Source of the DNA: Sandaracinomonas limnophila
GTDB lineage: Bacteria > Bacteroidota > Bacteroidia > Cytophagales > Spirosomataceae
Direction: 5' to 3'
DNA: 64,000 bases
Assembly (NCBI RefSeq): GCF_004005965.1
Contig: NZ_SACY01000006.1
Coordinates: forward strand, 1 to 64,000
The notes beneath the pieces were generated by a model that searched no databases, had not been told where the DNA came from, and saw only the letters and a program-made list of their open reading frames with translations. The position numbers and the translations under genes are program-made. This document shows positions 44,084-53,255 of the stretch, piece after piece. How positions within the stretch are numbered: the first letter of the stretch is position 1; the number at the start of each line of letters is the position of its first letter.

Positions 44084-44178
44084 AATTTTTCAAATTTACA
44101 CTATTTCAGCGGATAAGTGCGTGACATAGGTCGACTTAGTTTATCAATAAATCGTTTTTCTGTTCGAAGATAAAATCG

Positions 44179-44186
44179 TATTTTTG
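44179..44186 (+). promoter_or_regulatory. glyA promoter -7 box
   Basis: TATTTTTG, giving a leader of about 30 nt to the ATG at 44221. The downstream genes tatC and the ABC-F gene probably share it. Confidence 0.6.
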
Positions 44187-44220
44187 TACCCTTATATACG
44201 AAGAACAAGACAAATTACTC

Positions 44221-45513
44221 ATGGCTGCAAGCACATTTCCAACCCAACGCGACAACGAAATTTTTTCTTTAATCAATAAAGAAGCGCATCGTCAAGAATT
44301 CGGCATCGAATTAATTGCCTCTGAAAACTTTACTTCTCCACAAGTTATGGAAGCTCAAGGCAGTGTATTGACTAATAAATATGCAGAGGGACTTCCAGGA
44401 AAAAGATATTATGGAGGATGTGAAGTGGTAGATGAAGTTGAAACCATTGCTATTGAGCGTGCAAAACAATTGTTTGGCGCTACATGGGCGAACGTTCAAC
44501 CGCATTCAGGTGCTCAGGCCAATGCAGCTGTTTTCTTATCTTTCTTGAATCCAGGTGATAAAATTTTAGGATTTGACTTATCGCACGGTGGTCACTTATC
44601 ACATGGTTCTCCTGTGAATTTCTCGGGAAAATACTTCCAAGCATTTTTCTATGGTGTTGAAAAAGAAACTGGATTAATAGATTGGGACAAGGTAGAGGCA
44701 ACTGCCCAAAAAGAAAAACCAAGATTAATTATTTGTGGTGCATCAGCCTATTCAAGAGATTGGGACTATGCTCGCTTAAGAAATATTGCAGATCAAGTTG
44801 GCGCTATTTTATTGGCAGATATTTCCCATCCATCTGCATTAATCGCAAAGGGTTTATTGAACAACCCTATGCAGCATTGCCACATTGTTACAACTACCAC
44901 TCACAAGACTCTACGCGGTCCACGCGGTGGATTGATCATGATGGGTAACGATTTTGAAAACCCATTTGGTTTCAAAACTTTAAAGGGTGATTTGAAATTA
45001 ATGTCAGCTTGTTTGGATGGCGCTGTATTCCCTGGTACCCAAGGTGGTCCATTAGAGCACGTTATCGCAGCCAAAGCAGTAGCTTTCGGAGAGGCATTGA
45101 GCCCAACTTTCGAAGCTTATGCAAAACAAGTTCAGGCAAACGCTCAAGCAATGGCGAAAGCATTTTTGTCAAAAGGATACGAAATCATTTCTGGTGGAAC
45201 CGACAACCATTTAATGTTAATTGACCTTCGTCCAAAAGGATTAACTGGTAAATTGGCTGAAAATACCTTGATTAAAGCAGATATTACTATTAACAAAAAC
45301 ATGGTTCCATTTGATGACAAATCTCCATTTGTCACTTCAGGTATGCGTGTAGGTACTGCAGCTATGACAACACGTGGTATGAAAGAAAGCGAAATGACCC
45401 AAATTGTAGATTTGGTTGATAGAGCTTTGATGAACCATGAAAATGAGTCAGTTTTAGCAGCAATTAAAAATGAGATTAACGAATGGGTAAAACAATTCCC
45501 ATTGTACGCATAA
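44221..45513 (+). CDS. glyA: serine hydroxymethyltransferase
   Basis: PLP enzyme that interconverts serine and glycine with tetrahydrofolate. 430 residues. [20 protein letters not shown] near residue 26, [21 protein letters not shown]-lysine motif [17 protein letters not shown], and [16 protein letters not shown]. tatC starts 4 bp downstream. Confidence 0.99.
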   Translation: MAASTFPTQRDNEIFSLINKEAHRQEFGIELIASENFTSPQVMEAQGSVLTNKYAEGLPGKRYYGGCEVVDEVETIAIERAKQLFGATWANVQPHSGAQANAAVFLSFLNPGDKILGFDLSHGGHLSHGSPVNFSGKYFQAFFYGVEKETGLIDWDKVEATAQKEKPRLIICGASAYSRDWDYARLRNIADQVGAILLADISHPSALIAKGLLNNPMQHCHIVTTTTHKTLRGPRGGLIMMGNDFENPFGFKTLKGDLKLMSACLDGAVFPGTQGGPLEHVIAAKAVAFGEALSPTFEAYAKQVQANAQAMAKAFLSKGYEIISGGTDNHLMLIDLRPKGLTGKLAENTLIKADITINKNMVPFDDKSPFVTSGMRVGTAAMTTRGMKESEMTQIVDLVDRALMNHENESVLAAIKNEINEWVKQFPLYA

Positions 45514-45517
45514 AATA

Positions 45518-46372
45518 ATGGCATTAGATCAAGACTGGGACGAGAACGAAGAGGACAAGGATGGCACCGAAATGTCATTTTTCGACCATTTAGAAGAATT
45601 GCGCTGGCACATCATCCGCTCTTTGGCTTCTATTGTGATTTTCACAGTAGCTGCCTGGATTTTTCGTGAAGAAATCTTCGGAATTGTCATCATGGGACCA
45701 ACCAAAGTTGATTTCTACACCAATCAAGTGCTTTGTAAAATAGCTGCCGAAACAGGCATGACCAGCCTTTGTATGCAAAAAGCTGATTTTATTTTACAAT
45801 CTAGAGAGGTTTCAGGACAATTTATGATGGCCTTGACTCAGTCGATCATTGTTGGGCTATTATTTGCATTCCCTTATGCCTTTTTTGAAATTTGGAGATT
45901 TGTTACTCCAGGACTTAAAAACAAAGAATTAAAAGCAGCACGAGGAGCCGTATTTTGGGTTTCCTTATTGTTTTTTATTGGTGTTGCATTTGGTTATTTC
46001 ATTGTAGCTCCAATGGCCATCAACTTTTTAGCAAACTTTAAATTAGACCCATCGATTCAAAATCAATTTGATATCAACGATTATATCTCTTTGCTATCCA
46101 TGTTGACTTTGGCTTGTGGTTTAACCTTTCAATTGCCTATGATTGCCTATGTACTTTCTCAAGTTGGAATTTTAACCCCTTCCTTCATGAGAGAATACAG
46201 AAAACACGCTTTAGTGGTAATTTTAATCATTGCAGCTCTTATTACACCATCTCCAGACATGATTTCTCAGTTGCTCGTAACAATCCCATTGGTGGGCTTG
46301 TATGAGATCAGCATCATCGTTTCGGGTCGCGTATTGAAAAGAAAAATGCGTGAAGAATTAGAAGACGCTTAA
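45518..46372 (+). CDS. tatC: Sec-independent translocase subunit TatC
   Basis: Receptor for twin-arginine signal peptides. 284 residues, six membrane helices. Starts with the conserved MSFFDHLEELRWHIIRSLAS near residue 14; later FPYAFFEIWRFVTPGLKNKE and LITPSPDMISQLLVTIPL, with the conserved Pro/Asp and Glu residues. tatA/B are not in the window. Confidence 0.97.
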   Translation: MALDQDWDENEEDKDGTEMSFFDHLEELRWHIIRSLASIVIFTVAAWIFREEIFGIVIMGPTKVDFYTNQVLCKIAAETGMTSLCMQKADFILQSREVSGQFMMALTQSIIVGLLFAFPYAFFEIWRFVTPGLKNKELKAARGAVFWVSLLFFIGVAFGYFIVAPMAINFLANFKLDPSIQNQFDINDYISLLSMLTLACGLTFQLPMIAYVLSQVGILTPSFMREYRKHALVVILIIAALITPSPDMISQLLVTIPLVGLYEISIIVSGRVLKRKMREELEDA

Positions 46373-46390
46373 TCCAAATTCTCCTTTTAG

Positions 46391-48265
46391 ATGAATTATT
46401 TATCGGCCGAAAACATCTCCAGAAATCTTGGCGAACGCTGGATTTTTAATGCTATTTCCTTTGGCTTACAAAAGGGAGAAAAGGTTGCTTTAATTGGTAA
46501 AAACGGCACTGGAAAAACAACCTTGATGGAAACCTTAGTTGGCATGCAAAGTCCCGACAATGGCAAAATCACCATCAGAGACGGAATTCATGTAGGCTAT
46601 TTACCCCAAAATCCAAGTTTCAATGAGAATGATTTGGTGATTAATTACCTATTCTCAGAAGAATTGGCCAGCTCAAAGGCAATTAAGGCATACGAGGAAG
46701 CAATGGAGTCGGGCGACCCAAAAGCCTTAGAAAACGCATTTGCCTTGATGGATTCTGCACAGGCCTGGGATTACGAAAGTAGAGCCAAACAAATCATAGC
46801 CAAATTAGGGATTCCTGATAGTCACCAACAAATTTCAACCCTTTCGGGTGGACAAAAAAGACGTTTAGCCTTGGCTAAATTATTGATTGAAAGTCCGGAA
46901 ATCATGATTCTAGATGAGCCAACTAACCACTTGGATATTGAAACGATTGAATGGTTAGAGGGCTTTTTAAGCGGTCCAAATGTTACCTTATTGGTTGTTT
47001 CTCACGATAGATATTTTTTGGATCGTGTTTGCACCCGAATGATTGAATTGGCTCAAGGAAACATTTATAATTACAATGGCAATTATGCTTATTTTTTAGA
47101 GAAAAAAGCAGAAAGAGAAACTTCAGAAGCAAGTACCGTTGCAAAAGCAAAAAACCTCTACAAAAAGGAGTTGGAGTGGATGCGTAGACAGCCTAAAGCT
47201 CGTGGTACGAAGGCTCAATCCAGAATTGATGCATTTTATGAAACGGAAGAAGTTGCCAAAAGAAAGGCAGATGATAGCAAATTGGATTTGCAATTGCAGA
47301 TGTCGAGATTAGGCAATAAAATCATTGAAATTAACCATATATATAAGTCGTTTGGCGACAAGAAAATTGTTGAGGACTTTACCTATACATTCAAGAAAAA
47401 GGACCGCATTGGTATTGTTGGAAATAATGGTGCAGGAAAAACAACTTTTCTCCAGTTATTAACCGAAAATTTAGCACCAGATTCCGGAACAATTGACCAT
47501 GGGGAAACCTTGGTTATTGGATACTATACCCAAATGCCCTTTGATTTTAAACCAGGACAGCGGGTAATTGATGTGATTACGGATATTGCAGAAGTCATTC
47601 ATTACGGCAAAAACAATACCCTTACCCCATCCCAGTTTTTGAGTAAATTTTTGTTTGAAACTCAAAAGCAATACACACCAGTTGAAAAACTTTCAGGTGG
47701 AGAAAAGAAGCGTTTACAATTGATGCAGGTATTGGTTAAAAATCCAAATTTCTTGATTTTAGACGAGCCAACCAATGACCTTGATCTTGAAACATTACAA
47801 TTATTAGAAGATTTCTTAAGCGATTTCCAAGGCTGTTTATTGTTAGTTTCCCACGACCGTTACTTTATGGACAATTTGATTGACCAATTGTTAATTGTTG
47901 AAGGAAATGGAGTGATTCGATTCTTTAATGGAAATTATACGGATTTTAGGAATAGTGATGCTAGTGAGCAAGTGAGCAAGTTAGCTAGTGAGCCAGTAAG
48001 CAAGTTAGCTAGTGAGCTAGTAAGCAAGTTAGCTAGTGAGCAAGTTGGCAAGGCTTCCAAAAAACTTAGTTATAAGGAACAAAAAGAATTAGAAGAGCTG
48101 GAAAAATCGATGCCAAAATTGGAAAATAAAATCCAATTGATTGAACAAGAAATCGCTGAATTATCTGATGATTTTGAGAAAATCACTAAATTGGCAAAAG
48201 AATTAGAAAACCTAAAAGCCGATTTGGAGGAAAAGGAAATGAGGTGGTTGGAGCTGACTGAGTAA
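46391..48265 (+). CDS. ABC-F family ATPase (Uup/EttA-like)
   Basis: 624 residues, two ABC domains without membrane helices. First Walker A LIGKNGTGKTTLMETLVG and signature LSGGQKRRLALAKLL; second Walker A IVGNNGAGKTTFLQLLTEN and LSGGEKKRLQLMQVL, each with DEPTNxLD. The interdomain linker (KELEWMRRQPKARGTKAQSR) is the ABC-F arm. A C-terminal coiled coil (about 560-624) suggests a Uup-like protein acting on ribosomes or branched DNA. Between domain 2 and the coiled coil, residues about 523-556 are a SEQVSKLASEPVSKLA repeat encoded by the dispersed GTGAGCAAGTTAGCTA DNA repeat. Confidence 0.95.
   Translation: MNYLSAENISRNLGERWIFNAISFGLQKGEKVALIGKNGTGKTTLMETLVGMQSPDNGKITIRDGIHVGYLPQNPSFNENDLVINYLFSEELASSKAIKAYEEAMESGDPKALENAFALMDSAQAWDYESRAKQIIAKLGIPDSHQQISTLSGGQKRRLALAKLLIESPEIMILDEPTNHLDIETIEWLEGFLSGPNVTLLVVSHDRYFLDRVCTRMIELAQGNIYNYNGNYAYFLEKKAERETSEASTVAKAKNLYKKELEWMRRQPKARGTKAQSRIDAFYETEEVAKRKADDSKLDLQLQMSRLGNKIIEINHIYKSFGDKKIVEDFTYTFKKKDRIGIVGNNGAGKTTFLQLLTENLAPDSGTIDHGETLVIGYYTQMPFDFKPGQRVIDVITDIAEVIHYGKNNTLTPSQFLSKFLFETQKQYTPVEKLSGGEKKRLQLMQVLVKNPNFLILDEPTNDLDLETLQLLEDFLSDFQGCLLLVSHDRYFMDNLIDQLLIVEGNGVIRFFNGNYTDFRNSDASEQVSKLASEPVSKLASELVSKLASEQVGKASKKLSYKEQKELEELEKSMPKLENKIQLIEQEIAELSDDFEKITKLAKELENLKADLEEKEMRWLELTE
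47955..48050. repeat. in-frame AGTGAGCAAGTTAGCTAGTGAG repeat within the ABC-F gene
   Basis: About four copies of a 27-bp unit built on GTGAGCAAGTTAGCTA, encoding a flexible linker (SKLASEQV-type). Further copies of the same theme follow the stop codon at 48262-48312. Confidence 0.85.
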
Positions 48266-48368
48266 GCCAGTGAGCAAGTTATCCAGTGAGCTAGTGAGTC
48301 AGTAAAGTAGACGACCTCCTTTATTCGTATATTCCTATATTCTTATATTCTTATATTCTTATATTTCT
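48262..48368. repeat. tandem repeats between ABC-F and VF530 genes
   Basis: AAGCCAGTGAGCAAGTTATC with related copies (48262-48312), starting at the ABC-F stop codon. It is followed by TATTCCTATATTCTTATATT and related copies (48324-48366), ending 10 bases before the VF530 ATG. Confidence 0.8.
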
Positions 48369-48377
48369 CCAAGCCCC

Positions 48378-48575
48378 ATGGACCCATTAGAAGGAAAAAC
48401 ATTACAATTTATTGTTGAATACCTAGTCGAGAAGTACGGCTGGGATGAGCTGGGAAGGCGAATTAGAATCAATTGCTTCACATTTGAACCCAGTGTGAAA
48501 TCAAGTCTTACTTTTTTGAGAAAAACACCTTGGGCAAGAAAAAAAGTAGAAGAATTATACCTTAGGAGTCTCTAA
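48378..48575 (+). CDS. VF530 family DNA-binding protein
   Basis: 65 residues. [20 protein letters not shown], then [20 protein letters not shown] and [13 protein letters not shown], closely match the small VF530 family (structure known from Vibrio; DNA-binding proposed). The 3' end overlaps the convergent mscL by 14 bp. Confidence 0.9.
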   Translation: MDPLEGKTLQFIVEYLVEKYGWDELGRRIRINCFTFEPSVKSSLTFLRKTPWARKKVEELYLRSL

Positions 48576-48864
48576 ACTTGTTCATCATTTTCACAAACAA
48601 GAAAAGAACAAAAGCAACTATTACAAAAGAGATAAAATTTCCAATAAAATTACCATATTTAATGGCAGTTCCTGGAATAACTAATTGATTGATTTCAGTT
48701 AGATGTGTAGCCTTTAAAACAGGTGCTAAAATGGCAGGATTGATGATGTCATTCACCAATGAATCCACAATTTTTGAAAATTGACTACCAACCACCACAC
48801 CAATGGCTAGGTCAATTACATTGCCGCTCATAGCAAATTTCTTAAATTCTTCTATTATTTTCAT
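48562..48864 (-). CDS. mscL: large-conductance mechanosensitive channel
   Basis: 100 residues, two membrane helices. [20 protein letters not shown] (N-terminal amphipathic helix and TM1) and the second helix [20 protein letters not shown] are typical. It is shorter than E. coli MscL (136 residues) and ends just after TM2, so most of the C-terminal cytoplasmic helix bundle is missing. That domain is dispensable for gating in studied channels. Confidence 0.93.
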   Translation of the reverse strand: MKIIEEFKKFAMSGNVIDLAIGVVVGSQFSKIVDSLVNDIINPAILAPVLKATHLTEINQLVIPGTAIKYGNFIGNFISFVIVAFVLFLFVKMMNKFRDS

Positions 48865-48872
48865 AGAAATAA

Positions 48873-48899
48873 AAATCCCCGGTTTCCCGGGGATTTTTG
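48873..48899 (-). terminator. terminator of the ThuA/PQQ fusion gene
   Basis: On the minus strand AAATCCCCGGG-AAA-CCGGGGATTT followed by a T-rich tract. It lies just after the stop of the large gene and just before the mscL start. Confidence 0.9.
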
Positions 48900-48902
48900 T
48901 GT

Positions 48903-51900
48903 TTATTGGAATGTTAATTCTGTTATTGCAAACAATGGCTTTCCTCCTGCGTTTTCATTTCTAAAAACAAAATATAGGTCTTTTAAGCCTTCAGTTGCAT
49001 TCACTGGCATACTAAACACTCCTGCTTTTTTCACTTCAGCTGTGCCTACTAATTGGCCTTCAGCCGAACCTAAGTGAACTTCTAATCGTCCACCAACAGT
49101 TGCGCCTTCCATTACAAATGCACTTCCTTTTATTTCCTTGATGCCAGTCAAATCGATACCTTTGTAAACAGCAGTACTCTTGTCTTCCGAACCAATTACC
49201 AATTCACCCACATTATCCATCTTCATTTTCATTACCTTGATCAATTGATCTGCAGAAGCTGCAGGAATAGTTGAACTGCGTAAAGTAACCGTTCCCTGAC
49301 CTAATACTGGTGCAATTTTACCATTTCCTTTGTCGGTATAACTTGCGGTGAAAATGTATGTACCTGGCTTTCCATTATCTTTTGGAACATATTCCCCTTT
49401 CAATGGCTTAGATGCTTTTCTCGCATCACCTAAAGAAAGAATGTATTGTACCATTTCTCTTGCATCTGAATTAGAAATTTGAGGGTGAGCAGCCATTGCT
49501 TGTTCTCCCCAAACGCCTCCACCACCAGAAACTATTTTTGCAGCTAATTGAGAAATAATGGTACTTCCTGCACGGTATTTCTTAGAAATATCTTTGTAAG
49601 ATGGTCCAATTGATTTTTTATCCTTTGCATGACAAGTCTTGCAATCTGATTGATCTATCAAACGTAATCCGTTAGAGAAGCTTGTATTGCTTTGATGTCC
49701 TAAAGCAATCATGTTTTTGTCAAATCCTTGTAAATAATCAATACTCAACAACACGTCCTCCTCAGAAACTTTCTTGTTTTCTAAGGTACCATCTTCTTTA
49801 TCTTCAACTTTTACACTGTATTTAACAGGTTTGTCATTCCAATAAAAAGATTTATTTCCTTCAACCTCCACACTAACTTTTGGAATTTCATTACCAGCTG
49901 TAACTATTAGGGATTCTTTCTTTGAGTTCCCTTTAGCATCTTTCACAGTTAAAGTAACATTAAATTTACCTGGTTTAGCAAAAGTTACAGTTGGATTTGC
50001 AGCAGCACTTGTACTTCCATTTCCGAAATTCCATAAATAGGTTAATTTGTCTCCATCATAATCAACTGTTCCTTCTGAAGAAAATTTAACTTTCAATGGT
50101 ACGGCACCAGCTTTTTTATCTGAAACTGCTACTACTTTTGGAATTCTGTTGCCAGGGTTATATTCTATTTTATATAACGTTGCTTCTTCGTTTTGAGAGA
50201 ACCAGTTGGGACCATACTCTAATCCATACATCACCCCATTATGATCAAACTCCATATCCATTGGGTGATTGAACTTAATGTTTGGTAAGAAGCGATCCAT
50301 TTGCAAGAAATCGCCATTTTGCTTCATAGAAACTGTATAAACTAAATCACGTGCCCAATCGTATGCAAACAATTTACCATCATAGAATGAAGGGAATTTA
50401 CCTTTTGCGTCAGCTGGATAATCTCCGCTGTAATAAACCGGACCCGCCATCGCATTTCTACTACCTTTGCCAATTGTTGCCCCGAACTCTGGAGAATCTG
50501 CATACGGATAATAAATAAATGCTTTTTGTGCTTTTGGTAAATGGCCTAAACCTGTATTATGTGGAGAAGTATTAATAGGTGCCAATGGGTTAAATGTAGC
50601 CCATGTACTATCATTTCCAAATTTTCTTTGGTTGTATGGTTTATTGTCTCCTACAAATAATGGCCATCCGAAATAACCTGCTTCACGAGCTTGGTTAACT
50701 TCATCATGTCCACGTGGACCATATTTTGGAGAATTTTCTCCCGCATCTGGACCTACCTCTCCCCAATACAAAAATCCAGTTCTTTGGTCAACCGAAATTC
50801 TGTATGGATTTCTATTACCCATTACATAAATTTCAGGTTTTGTCATTGGATATTTTGGCGGGAATAAATTACCCTCAGGAATGGTATAAGTTCCATCTGC
50901 CTGTGGTTTAATTCTCAAAATTTTTCCTCTGTAATCGTTTGTGTTCGAACTTGAAGCACGAGCATCCCATCCCGCACGACCTTTTCTTTCATCCATTGGA
51001 CCATAGCCATTCGACTCATGTGGGTTCACATCATCACCTGTTGATAAATACAAGTTACCTTGCTTATCCCAAGCAATTGAACCACCTGTATGGCAACATT
51101 TTCCATCACGTTTTACGGGAACACGTAATAAAACCTTTTCAGAAGCCCAGTCTAAGGTATCTTTTAACTCATCATACACAAACCGAGAAAGGTGTTGCGC
51201 TGTATCTGGCAAACCCGCTTGTGGAGAATAATACACATATATGAACTTGTTTTGTGCATAATTAGGGTCTTTGTTAATACCCATTAAACCATATTCTGAT
51301 TTTGAATACACATCAAATTTTGCAACAATTTTTACCTTATTTTTCTTTGGATCATACACTTTCATATTCCCTCTGCGCTCAGTGTACAACACTTTTCCGC
51401 TAGGAAGAACCGTTAATTCTGTAGGTTCATTTAAGTTTTGATCTAAAACCGTTTTTGTAAAACGATTATCTTCTGGTAAAACCCCTGTACGTAATTTTTT
51501 GTTGAAATTGATTTCAGCACCACCTGCTGCCCAATTCAATCCAGCCCACATGTGCTGATAAACCAAAGGCTCTGTAAAAGACTCGTCTGTGTGTCCCCAG
51601 TTCATGTAAAAAGAACGACCACCATCATATTCATGATACCAAGACATCGGGTGAAAATCGCCCATTTTGCCATCTTTATAAGATTTTTCATCTACAGTTA
51701 CCAAAACTTTTACATCTGTATTGAAGTTTTTGTAATCGTAAAACTCATCTCTGTGCTCAAAGCTTGGAGGCATATGTGCCGTAGAAACGTGCTTGTTTTC
51801 AGTAGTATGGAAGGTACCCATTTGAACATTTGGACGACCTGGGTGCGACATAAATTCACCACCTGACAACTTAGTATACCAAGGCCAATCGTGCTCTGTA

Positions 51901-52277
51901 TCCGTTGCAGCATGAATACCCATATAGGCACCACCTGCTTGAATATAACGCTCAAATGCATTTTGTTGTGCATCATTCAAGACATTACCAGTAGTATTCA
52001 AGAAAATAACTACTCGATATTGTTTTAAATTTTTCTCGTTGAAATTGGCAGAATTTTCTGTTGTATCAGCTTGAAACCCTTTTTCAGCTGCCAATTGCAA
52101 TAAAGCTTTAGTTCCAGCTCCAATGGAAGCATGACGGAAAGACTTTGTTGCCGAAAAAATTAATACTTTTTTACCCTTAAGAACATTTTTTTCCTGGGCG
52201 AAGGAGGTAAATACCATGAAGGCTGATAGACATAAAAACATCAAACCTCGGACTTTACCGAATAACAATGATTTCAT
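48903..52277 (-). CDS. ThuA / PQQ-type sugar dehydrogenase / PKD / cytochrome c / carbohydrate-binding fusion protein
   Basis: About 1124 residues from the ATG at 52277. Order: signal peptide (LMFLCLSAFMVFTSFA), ThuA domain (VLIFSATKSFRHASIGAG, MGIHAATDTEHDWPWY), glucose/sorbosone dehydrogenase beta-propeller (LNEPTELTVLPSGKVLYTER, CCHTGGSIAWDKQGNLY), PKD domain (YLWNFGNGSTSAAANPTVTF), cytochrome c with haem motif CKTCH in QSDCKTCHAKDKKSIGPSY, and a C-terminal carbohydrate-binding-like beta domain. Probably a periplasmic sugar oxidoreductase feeding electrons into its own haem. Known architecture in Bacteroidota and Planctomycetes. Promoter box TAACTTTG at 52302-52309. Confidence 0.93.
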   Translation of the reverse strand: MKSLLFGKVRGLMFLCLSAFMVFTSFAQEKNVLKGKKVLIFSATKSFRHASIGAGTKALLQLAAEKGFQADTTENSANFNEKNLKQYRVVIFLNTTGNVLNDAQQNAFERYIQAGGAYMGIHAATDTEHDWPWYTKLSGGEFMSHPGRPNVQMGTFHTTENKHVSTAHMPPSFEHRDEFYDYKNFNTDVKVLVTVDEKSYKDGKMGDFHPMSWYHEYDGGRSFYMNWGHTDESFTEPLVYQHMWAGLNWAAGGAEINFNKKLRTGVLPEDNRFTKTVLDQNLNEPTELTVLPSGKVLYTERRGNMKVYDPKKNKVKIVAKFDVYSKSEYGLMGINKDPNYAQNKFIYVYYSPQAGLPDTAQHLSRFVYDELKDTLDWASEKVLLRVPVKRDGKCCHTGGSIAWDKQGNLYLSTGDDVNPHESNGYGPMDERKGRAGWDARASSSNTNDYRGKILRIKPQADGTYTIPEGNLFPPKYPMTKPEIYVMGNRNPYRISVDQRTGFLYWGEVGPDAGENSPKYGPRGHDEVNQAREAGYFGWPLFVGDNKPYNQRKFGNDSTWATFNPLAPINTSPHNTGLGHLPKAQKAFIYYPYADSPEFGATIGKGSRNAMAGPVYYSGDYPADAKGKFPSFYDGKLFAYDWARDLVYTVSMKQNGDFLQMDRFLPNIKFNHPMDMEFDHNGVMYGLEYGPNWFSQNEEATLYKIEYNPGNRIPKVVAVSDKKAGAVPLKVKFSSEGTVDYDGDKLTYLWNFGNGSTSAAANPTVTFAKPGKFNVTLTVKDAKGNSKKESLIVTAGNEIPKVSVEVEGNKSFYWNDKPVKYSVKVEDKEDGTLENKKVSEEDVLLSIDYLQGFDKNMIALGHQSNTSFSNGLRLIDQSDCKTCHAKDKKSIGPSYKDISKKYRAGSTIISQLAAKIVSGGGGVWGEQAMAAHPQISNSDAREMVQYILSLGDARKASKPLKGEYVPKDNGKPGTYIFTASYTDKGNGKIAPVLGQGTVTLRSSTIPAASADQLIKVMKMKMDNVGELVIGSEDKSTAVYKGIDLTGIKEIKGSAFVMEGATVGGRLEVHLGSAEGQLVGTAEVKKAGVFSMPVNATEGLKDLYFVFRNENAGGKPLFAITELTFQ

Positions 52278-52357
52278 AGGAATAGATTTAAATTTAGCTA
52301 ACAAAGTTAATGTAATTCAGAAATTTTCAATAAATTTCAGCATAAAACTATCTCAAA

Positions 52358-53191
52358 ATGTCAAAAATTTTCACTCTATGCCTTGTACTATTGGTTTCAT
52401 TAGGTTCAAAGGCCCAATCTTGTTGTTTTCTCAAAAAAGATGAAATGCAATTATTGGCTTCCAATAAAAAATTTCAAAAGACTCACGCAATTCCAAAAGA
52501 ATACCATCACGTTTCCAAAGCAGGTGGCAAAATGATTGAATTTTCTACGCCTGATGGTCAAAAAGCGAATGGCTTTTATATTGAAGCGGCAAAAAAATCT
52601 GATATCACCTTATTTGTATTCCAAGAATGGTGGGGACTAAACGACCACATCAAACGAGAGGCTGAACATTTTTACAGCACCTTAGGGAATGTCAACGTTT
52701 TGGCAATTGATATGTACGATGGGAAAGTGGCTACTACTCGTGAAGATGCAGGAAAATATATGTCAGGGGCAAATCCTGCCAGATTAGAATCTATTATCAA
52801 AGGTGCCATTGATTACGTAGGTCCAAAAGCAAAAATTGCTACCGTGGGTTGGTGCTTTGGAGGGGCTTTATCTTTGAAAGCATCTATTTTAGCCGGTAAA
52901 CAAGCAGTTGCTTGTGTGATGTATTACGGAATGCCAGTAAAAGATGTGGAGCAATTGAAGTTATTGAATACGGATGTTTTGGGACTTTTCGCAGGTCGCG
53001 AGCAATTCATTTCTCCAAAAGTGGTTGCAGAATTTGAAGAGAACATGAAAAAAGCTGGTAAGCAAGTAAAAACCAAAATCTTCGACGCAGAACACGCCTT
53101 TGCGAATCCTTCCAATCCAAATTTCGATAAAGCTGCTACAGAAGAAGCGTGGAATATGGCGATTGGGTATTTTTCAGCGAGGCTGAAATAA
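52358..53191 (+). CDS. dienelactone hydrolase family protein, exported
   Basis: 277 residues with a signal peptide (IFTLCLVLLVSLGSKAQS). Alpha/beta hydrolase with nucleophile Cys in VGWCFGGALSL, Asp in the AGREQFISP loop and His in DAEHAFANPSN, the Cys-His-Asp triad of dienelactone hydrolases. Start of the fold: LFVFQEWWGLNDHIKREAE. Substrate unknown. Convergent with the second PhyH gene across a perfect 26-bp stem-loop. Confidence 0.93.
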   Translation: MSKIFTLCLVLLVSLGSKAQSCCFLKKDEMQLLASNKKFQKTHAIPKEYHHVSKAGGKMIEFSTPDGQKANGFYIEAAKKSDITLFVFQEWWGLNDHIKREAEHFYSTLGNVNVLAIDMYDGKVATTREDAGKYMSGANPARLESIIKGAIDYVGPKAKIATVGWCFGGALSLKASILAGKQAVACVMYYGMPVKDVEQLKLLNTDVLGLFAGREQFISPKVVAEFEENMKKAGKQVKTKIFDAEHAFANPSNPNFDKAATEEAWNMAIGYFSARLK

Positions 53192-53255
53192 TTATGAATT
53201 ATGAGTTATGAGTTATGAATTGAAAAGCACATAACTCATAACTCATAATTCATAA
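53192..53255. repeat. 26-bp perfect inverted repeat of the AATTCAT family
   Basis: 53192-53217 and 53230-53255 are exact reverse complements, separated by 12 bases. The right arm encodes the last residues VMNYEL and stop of the PhyH gene; the left begins just after the hydrolase stop. A strong stem-loop in both transcripts. Confidence 0.9.
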
